Positions 58,944-64,000 of a DNA stretch of 64,000 nt are shown in pieces. The position numbers were made by a program, and so were the translations under genes. The notes under the pieces were generated by a model, which made no database searches, was not told the origin of the DNA, and saw only the letters and a program-made list of their open reading frames with translations. Each line of letters begins with the position of its first letter. Within the stretch, counting starts at the first letter, position 1. Source of the stretch: Plantactinospora endophytica (GTDB taxonomy: Bacteria; Actinomycetota; Actinomycetes; Mycobacteriales; Micromonosporaceae); the NCBI RefSeq assembly GCF_016862915.1, contig NZ_BONW01000004.1, positions 62,001 to 126,000 of the forward strand, in the 5' to 3' direction.

Positions 58944-60044
58944 ATGGGTCGTAAACGTTTACAGCCCTCGCCCGACGGCCGGCCGACCGTGCACACCGTG
59001 GCCGCCCGGGCCGGTGTCTCGATCGCCTCGGCCTCCCGCGTGCTGAACGGGATCGGCGGCAGCGCCGAGACCGTCCGCCGGGTTCGCGAGGCGGCTGCCG
59101 AGGTCGGTTACGTGCCGAACGCCATCGCCCGGTCCCTCCAGTCGCAACGCACCGGCCTGATCGCGCTGGCCGTTGCCGACATCGGCAACCCGGTCTACGT
59201 GGCGATGATGCGGGCGATCGAGGCCGTCGTCGCCTCCTCCGGTCGGCAACTCGTGGTGCACGCCACCGGGGGCGAGATCGACAGCGAGACCGCGCTGCTG
59301 CGCCGGCTCGCCAACCGGTACGTGGACGGCATGATCATCTCCCCGATCCGAATCACCGACAGCCACCACGCCGCGATCGTGGGCAGCCCGGTCCCGGTGG
59401 TCGTGGTCGGACAGTTGCCCGACGACACGCCGGTGGACAACGTCCGGACCGACTCCCGGGCCGGTGTGGCGCTCGCCGTCGACCACCTGGTCGCGGCCGG
59501 CCGGCAACGGATCGGCTTCGTCAACGGCCCGCTCGACACGGTGCCGGGCGCGGCCCGGGACGCCGGATTCCGCGCCGCGCTGGCCCGGCACGGCATCCCG
59601 GTCGACGAGGACCTGATCGAGATCGGCGACTTCCAGTACGCCGCCGGCCGGGCCGCCGCCGCCCGGCTGCTCGACCGGGCCGACCCCGACGCACTGCTCT
59701 GCGCCAACGACCTGATCGCGGTCGGCGCCCTGCACACGCTGCTCAGCGAGCAGCGCCGGGTACCCGAGGACGTCGCGCTGGTCGGGATGGACGACACCGA
59801 ACTGGCACAGATGGCCTTTCCACAGCTCTCCAGCGTCTCGCTCGGCTCCGAGGCCCGAGGCCGGCGGGCGGCGGAACTGCTGCTGGAGCGGATCGCCGAC
59901 CCCGACCTGCCGCCCCGGCGCGAACACGTCGCGCCGAGCCTCGCCGTACGCGCCTCCAGCACCGTCGGCGGCCCGACGGCCGGGAACGGCCCGCCAGCGA
60001 GCCGGCGTGCGCCGGCCGACGGCACCGTGGAGGTGATCTCGTGA
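58944..60044 (+). CDS. LacI-family sugar-responsive repressor
   Basis: A 366-residue regulator. The HTH (about 13-60: PTVHTVAARAGVSIASASRVLNGIGGSAETVRRVREAAAEVGYVPNAIARSLQSQRTG) is followed by a periplasmic-binding-protein fold (LIALAVADIGNPVYVAMMRAIE, DNVRTDSRAGVALAVDHLVAAGRQRIGFVNGP, DALLCANDLIAVGAL). The ATG follows GGAGG by 9 nt. Three ACGTTT-centred operators surround its promoter and enter its own codons 3-6, so it represses itself and the sugar operon. The stop overlaps the MalF-type start (GTGA). The C-terminus has a 25-residue Pro/Ala extension. Confidence 0.93.
   Translation: MGRKRLQPSPDGRPTVHTVAARAGVSIASASRVLNGIGGSAETVRRVREAAAEVGYVPNAIARSLQSQRTGLIALAVADIGNPVYVAMMRAIEAVVASSGRQLVVHATGGEIDSETALLRRLANRYVDGMIISPIRITDSHHAAIVGSPVPVVVVGQLPDDTPVDNVRTDSRAGVALAVDHLVAAGRQRIGFVNGPLDTVPGAARDAGFRAALARHGIPVDEDLIEIGDFQYAAGRAAAARLLDRADPDALLCANDLIAVGALHTLLSEQRRVPEDVALVGMDDTELAQMAFPQLSSVSLGSEARGRRAAELLLERIADPDLPPRREHVAPSLAVRASSTVGGPTAGNGPPASRRAPADGTVEVIS
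58951..58962. promoter_or_regulatory. LacI-type operator O3 inside the regulator's coding sequence
   Basis: GTAAACGTTTAC is a perfect 12-bp palindrome covering codons 3-6 of the LacI gene. Centres of O1, O2 and O3 are 56 and 43 bp apart, which would permit looping. Confidence 0.8.
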
Positions 60045-60976
60045 CCACCCTGACCGGACGACCCGACGTCGAGCGGTCCGCCCCGGACAGCCGGTCCCGG
60101 CGCCGCCGCTCCGACCGGACCACGGTCTACCTGCTGCTGCTCCCGTCCCTGCTGCCGGTGCTGGTGCTGTCGGTCTTCCCACTGCTGCGCGGCATCTACC
60201 TCGGCTTCACCGACGCCCGGGCCGGCCGGAACGTCGAGGTCAGCTTCACCGGCCTGGCGAACTACCAGGAGTTGCTCGGCGACAGCCTGTTCTGGAGTTC
60301 GTTCCGGATCGGCCTGCTCTGGGCGTTCGCGGTGACGGTGCTCCAGTTCCTGCTCGCCCTCGGGCTGGCCCTGCTGCTCGACCAGCGGCTGCGGTTCCGA
60401 GGTGTGGCCCGGGTGCTCGCCGTGGTGCCGTGGGCGATGCCACCGGTGGTGGTCGGCATCCTGTGGCGGCTGGTCTACCACCCGGACGCGGGACTGCTCA
60501 ACGAGTTCCTGCACCGGATCGGTGCGGACGGGCTCCGGACCACCTGGCTCGGCGACTTCAACACCGCACTGCCGGCGGTGATCATCGTCGGGGTCTGGGC
60601 CGGCATGCCGCAGACCACCGTCGTACTTCTGGCGGGGTTGCAGGGGGTGCCGCGCGAGCTGCACGAGGCGGCGGCGATGGACGGGGCCAACGCGTGGCAG
60701 CGGTTCCGCAGCGTGACGCTGCCCTCGCTGATGCCGGTGATCGTCGCCATCACCTCGCTCGACTTCATCTGGAACTTCAACTCGTTCGGCCTGGTCTACG
60801 TGCTCACCGCAGGTGGGCCGGGCGGTCGCACGATGCTGCCGATGCTCTTCGCCTACGAGGAGGCGTTCCGGTACGGCAACTACGGCTACGCGGCGGCGCT
60901 CGGCAACGTGATGGTGGTGATCGTCGTGGCGTTGCTCGCGGTGTACGTGCGTCGCCGGTTACGGGAGGCGAACTGA
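60041..60976 (+). CDS. Sugar ABC transporter permease (MalF-type, CUT1)
   Basis: A 311-residue permease with six hydrophobic helices (TTVYLLLLPSLLPVLVLSVFPLLRG at about 26-50, then FAVTVLQFLLALGLALLLDQRL and others) and the EAA-loop ELHEAAAMDGANAWQRFRSVTLPSLMP (about 205-231). It imports oligosaccharides with the next permease and the binding protein. A strong ribosome site GGAGGTGA precedes GTG 60041, which overlaps the LacI stop codon. Confidence 0.93.
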   Translation: MTTLTGRPDVERSAPDSRSRRRRSDRTTVYLLLLPSLLPVLVLSVFPLLRGIYLGFTDARAGRNVEVSFTGLANYQELLGDSLFWSSFRIGLLWAFAVTVLQFLLALGLALLLDQRLRFRGVARVLAVVPWAMPPVVVGILWRLVYHPDAGLLNEFLHRIGADGLRTTWLGDFNTALPAVIIVGVWAGMPQTTVVLLAGLQGVPRELHEAAAMDGANAWQRFRSVTLPSLMPVIVAITSLDFIWNFNSFGLVYVLTAGGPGGRTMLPMLFAYEEAFRYGNYGYAAALGNVMVVIVVALLAVYVRRRLREAN

Positions 60977-60978
60977 CG

Positions 60979-61887
60979 ATGACGCGTACCGACATGACGC
61001 GGGTCGACGGAACGCGGCGGGGCCAGAATCGGAGCGGCGTGACGCGCAGGCCGCAGCGCCGCCGGCGGGTCGGCCGGGGGCTGCAATACCTGGCGCTCTC
61101 GGCGTACCTGGTCTTCCTGGCCTTTCCGCTGGTGTGGCTGGTCTCCACCTCGTTCAAGCCGCCACCCGAACTGGTGCGGCTGCATCCGACGCTGATCCCG
61201 GACAACCCGACGCTGGGCAACTTCGTGCAGGCGTTCACCGAGCAGGAACTCGGCCGGGCCGCCTGGAACAGCATCCAGGTGTCGCTCGCCTCGGCGCTGC
61301 TCACCGTGCTGATCGCCACCCCGGCGTCGTACGCGCTGGCGCGCTTCCGGACCCGGCTGGGCACGGTCGCGCTGGGCTGGGTACTCCTCTCCCAGCTCTT
61401 CCCGTTCGTACTGCTGATCATCCCGATCTTCCTGGTGCTCCGGCAGGCCGGACTGGCCAACACGCACGCCGGGCTGGTGCTGATCTACGTGGTCTGGGCG
61501 CTGCCGTTCGCGCTCTGGATGCTCCAGGGCTTCGTCCGCAACATCCCGCGCGAGCTGGAGGAGGCGGCCTCGGTCGACGGCGCCAACCGGCTCCAGACAC
61601 TGCGCCGGGTGATCTTCCCGCTGCTCACCCCGGGGCTGGTCGCCACCGCGCTGTTCGCGTTCATCTCCGCCTGGAACGAGTTCTTCTTCGCCCTGGTGCT
61701 GATCAAGACTCCGGAGCTGGCGACCCTGCCGGTCGCGCTGGCCCGGTTCGTCGGCATCGAGGGCACCGCCCGGCTCGGGCCGCTGGCCGCCGGCTCACTG
61801 CTGGCCACCATCCCGAGCCTGGTCTTCTTCGCCGTCATGCAGCGCCGGCTGGCCTCCGGGTCGCTCGCCGGAGCCGTCAAGGGATAA
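60979..61887 (+). CDS. Sugar ABC transporter permease (MalG-type, CUT1)
   Basis: A 302-residue permease. The basic N-terminus MTRTDMTRVDGTRRGQ is followed by six helices and the EAA-loop ELEEAASVDGANRLQTLRRVIFPLLTP (about 195-221). The N-terminal region is rich in Thr/Arg/Asp and looks like a low-complexity extension. The gap to the preceding gene is 2 bp. No ATPase gene follows: CUT1 importers of actinomycetes commonly use the shared ATPase MsiK. Confidence 0.93.
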   Translation: MTRTDMTRVDGTRRGQNRSGVTRRPQRRRRVGRGLQYLALSAYLVFLAFPLVWLVSTSFKPPPELVRLHPTLIPDNPTLGNFVQAFTEQELGRAAWNSIQVSLASALLTVLIATPASYALARFRTRLGTVALGWVLLSQLFPFVLLIIPIFLVLRQAGLANTHAGLVLIYVVWALPFALWMLQGFVRNIPRELEEAASVDGANRLQTLRRVIFPLLTPGLVATALFAFISAWNEFFFALVLIKTPELATLPVALARFVGIEGTARLGPLAAGSLLATIPSLVFFAVMQRRLASGSLAGAVKG

Positions 61888-61914
61888 GCACAACCACCAC
61901 AGGGAGGTACCCCC

Positions 61915-63219
61915 GTGCTCGATAGAGTCAACCGACGAAGAGTTACCCGACGACTGGCCGCCGCCGCGCTGGCCGGCGTCGTCGGACTGGGCGCGCTCGC
62001 CGCCTGCGGCGGCGGAAGCGACGACGGAAGTTCCGGCCCGGTCAAGCTGCGGTTCCTGAGCCTGGCCTGGCAGAAGGAGTCGCTCCAGGCCAACAAGGAC
62101 CTGGTCGCCAAGTGGAACGCCGAACACCCGGACATCCAGGTCGAGTACGTCCAGGGCGACTGGAACTCCGTACACGACCAGTTGCTGACCGCCTTCGAGG
62201 GCGGTGACGCCCCGGACATCGTGCACTACGAGGCGGCGTCGATCGGCGAGTTCAGCAAGCAGGGCTACTTGGCCGACCTCTCCGGCCTGCTCTCCGACGA
62301 CTTCAAGGGCCAGATCGACAAGGGCATCTGGGACACCGCGACCTTCGACGGCAAGGTCACCGGCGTGCCGTTCCTGCTGGAGTCGCAGGTCGTGATCGCC
62401 AACAAGAAGCTGCTGGACGCCGCCGGTGTCGCCGTACCGCCGGCCGACGGCGGCTGGACCTGGGACGAGTTCCAGGCCAACGCGCAGAAGCTGACCGGCC
62501 CCGGGAAGTACGGCGTCGCCTGGGCGCTGAAGTCGCCGACGAACCGGGTGCTGAACCTGGCCCTCAACTTCGACGGCAAGTACTTCTACACCGACGGCGG
62601 CAGGACCGAGGTCCGGATCGGCGACGCCGAGAAGGAGGTGCCGAAGCGGATCCACGACATGCTCTACGGCAGCAAGACCGCCTCGCCCGAGGCGCTGGGA
62701 ATGAGCGGCGCCGACACCCTGCCCGGCTTCTTCGCCGGCAAGTACGCGATGCTGCCCGGCTCGGTCTCGCTGCGCCAGCAGATGGTGGAGCAGGCGCCGG
62801 CCGGTTTCGAGTGGGTGACGATCCCGCCGGTGAAGGGCGTCTCCGCCAACCAGGCCGCCAACCCGCAGACCCTCTCGGTCGCCGCCGAGTCGGAGCACCA
62901 GAAGCAGGCGGCGCAGTTCCTGGAGTACTTCCTCAACCCGGCGAACATGGCCGCGCTGGCCAAGGGCGACTGGCTGGTGCCGACCGGCAAGCAGGCGAAC
63001 GAGGAACTGGTCAGGGCGACCGGCGGCAAGCAGGGCTGGGACGTCGCGGCGGACAGCGCCAGGGACCTGACCGTGGCGCCGTTCCAGATGGTCGACGGCT
63101 ATCCGGAGTGGAAGTTGAAGTACGCCACCCCGGCCCTCCAGCAGTACTTCGCCAACAAGATCACGCTCGACCAGCTCGGTACCCAGCTCGTCGACGGTGG
63201 GAAGCAGGTCCTGAGGTAA
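61915..63219 (+). CDS. Extracellular sugar-binding lipoprotein
   Basis: A 434-residue solute-binding protein. Basic start MLDRVNRRRVTRRL, hydrophobic stretch and lipobox LAAC (Cys30), then KLRFLSLAWQKESLQANKDLVAKWNAEHPDIQVEYVQGDWNSVHDQLLTAFEGGDAPDIVHYE, a CUT1 family opening, and FFAGKYAML. It binds the sugar outside the membrane for the two permeases. The GTG at 61915 has GGGAGGTA 9 nt upstream. No frameshift or truncation. Confidence 0.93.
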   Translation: MLDRVNRRRVTRRLAAAALAGVVGLGALAACGGGSDDGSSGPVKLRFLSLAWQKESLQANKDLVAKWNAEHPDIQVEYVQGDWNSVHDQLLTAFEGGDAPDIVHYEAASIGEFSKQGYLADLSGLLSDDFKGQIDKGIWDTATFDGKVTGVPFLLESQVVIANKKLLDAAGVAVPPADGGWTWDEFQANAQKLTGPGKYGVAWALKSPTNRVLNLALNFDGKYFYTDGGRTEVRIGDAEKEVPKRIHDMLYGSKTASPEALGMSGADTLPGFFAGKYAMLPGSVSLRQQMVEQAPAGFEWVTIPPVKGVSANQAANPQTLSVAAESEHQKQAAQFLEYFLNPANMAALAKGDWLVPTGKQANEELVRATGGKQGWDVAADSARDLTVAPFQMVDGYPEWKLKYATPALQQYFANKITLDQLGTQLVDGGKQVLR

Positions 63220-63221
63220 CC

Positions 63222-64000
63222 ATGGAACACTTGCTCGACAAGTCGGTCGGCTGCCTGGTCGGCGCCGCCGTGGGTGATGCCCTCGGCGGAGCCACCGAAA
63301 CGGCGCTGCCCGAGCAGATCCGGGCCCGGTACGGCGACTGGGTGCGGGGGATCGCACCGCCGTTCCACGCCGACTGGGCCACCGCGCGGCCACTGGCGCC
63401 GTACCACAAGGGCGACGGGCATCTCACCGACGACACGTTGATGACCCACGCGCTGGTGCGGGCGTACACGAGGAAGCGCGACCACCTCGACGCGTACGAC
63501 GTGGTGGAGCTGCTCGTGCCCGACCTGCTGGAGCGGGTGGTCTACATCCCGGACCTGGAGCGGGAGGGGGTGACCTTCCACCGCCTCGCCGCCGCCGAGC
63601 GGTGGCTGGTCACCCGCCTGCACCACGCGCACGCCGACCCGAGGGAGGGCGGCGTCGGCAACATCGTCAACTGCGGCGCGGCGATGTACATGGCTCCGGT
63701 GGGGATCGTGAACGCGGGCGACCCGGCCGGCGCGTACGCCGAGGCGATCGAGATCGCCGGGGCGCACCAGCACAGCTACGGCCGGGAGGCGGCGGCGGTG
63801 CTGGCGGCGGCGGTGGCGGCGGCGATGTCGCCCGGCGCCGGCGTGCACGACGTGCTGGCGGCAGTGCTCGACCTGGCCCGGGACGGCACCCGCGCGGCGA
63901 TCGCCGCCGTGGTCAAGGAGGCCGAGGGGTACGCCGACTGGCGTGACGCCATCGCGCCGCTGCGCGCCGCCGTCGCCCCGTACGACACGGTCGGCGAGGA
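63222..64000 (+). CDS. ADP-ribosylglycohydrolase (DraG-like), 3' partial
   Basis: At least 259 residues, running off the right edge. ATG 63222 is 2 bp after the binding-protein stop codon, so it is the last visible gene of the sugar operon. The DraG signature GAAVGDALGGATE (about 14) and GHLTDDTLM (about 66) are the Mg-binding motifs; NCGAAMYMAPVGIVNAGDP and GAHQHSYGREAAAVLAAAVAAAM are typical core helices. The family hydrolyses ADP-ribosyl or related N-/O-glycosidic ribose bonds. In this context it may act on an imported ribosyl compound rather than on protein. Confidence 0.9.
   Translation, partial: MEHLLDKSVGCLVGAAVGDALGGATETALPEQIRARYGDWVRGIAPPFHADWATARPLAPYHKGDGHLTDDTLMTHALVRAYTRKRDHLDAYDVVELLVPDLLERVVYIPDLEREGVTFHRLAAAERWLVTRLHHAHADPREGGVGNIVNCGAAMYMAPVGIVNAGDPAGAYAEAIEIAGAHQHSYGREAAAVLAAAVAAAMSPGAGVHDVLAAVLDLARDGTRAAIAAVVKEAEGYADWRDAIAPLRAAVAPYDTVGE

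Overview
The window is high-GC actinobacterial chromosome with frequent GTG starts. Paired conservon signalling genes, F420-type (LLM) oxidoreductases, CUT1 sugar import without a local ATPase, a CebR-type cellulose operator and an actinobacterial ECF42-type sigma module suggest a soil actinomycete. Micromonosporaceae is my best guess from gene style, not from a marker gene. I see no rRNA, tRNA, CRISPR array, transposase or phage gene.

Layout. 0-5 kb: the end of a biosynthetic cluster, with a LanB-like protein that has only the tRNA-dependent N-terminal module (5' end outside the window), a stand-alone adenylation enzyme and an alpha/beta-hydrolase-like protein with a Cys elbow. A four-copy 41-bp tandem repeat follows. 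5-9 kb: an orphan metal-chelate binding lipoprotein, a membrane-anchored pentapeptide-repeat protein and a Tat-exported propeller-like protein. 9.3-12.7 kb: an AA10 polysaccharide monooxygenase under a CebR-like operator, a GT1 glycosyltransferase and a secreted serine protease. 12.8-15.4 kb: a STAND/TPR regulator. 15.8-19.9 kb: a tightly coupled, unrecognised four-gene operon (PaaK-like ligase, small alpha-beta protein, YghO-like GNAT, Acg-type nitroreductase). 20-24.5 kb: a three-gene MoxR ATPase / metallopeptidase-VWA / unknown-protein system. 24.6-30 kb: a NarL-type two-component system divergent from a MacB-like ABC exporter.

30-37.8 kb: Nudix hydrolase, FUSC-like membrane protein, GAF-PP2C phosphatase, quinol monooxygenase, LLM oxidoreductase, a TetR gene divergent from a DUF418 membrane protein, and an atypical nucleoside diphosphate kinase. 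37.9-42 kb: a complete conservon (NIT-sensor kinase, Roadblock, DUF742, GTPase). 42.4-49.6 kb: GNAT, a secreted pectate lyase under a LacI-type operator, a TetR-DCC-membrane-protein operon with two matching operators, and a NagZ-like GH3 divergent from a ROK regulator. 49.8-56.9 kb: a secreted amidase, ABC transporter genes, LLM oxidoreductase, ribokinase and YccF. 56.9-58.7 kb: ECF42-like sigma factor plus its DGPF partner. 58.9-64 kb: a LacI-regulated sugar ABC import operon ending in an ADP-ribosylglycohydrolase that runs off the window.

Two themes recur. Many regulatory genes sit beside clear palindromic operators, so several local circuits can be read directly. Short tandem duplications are also frequent, either in frame in protein linkers (18, 21 or 36 bp units) or spanning stop codons at gene 3' ends.
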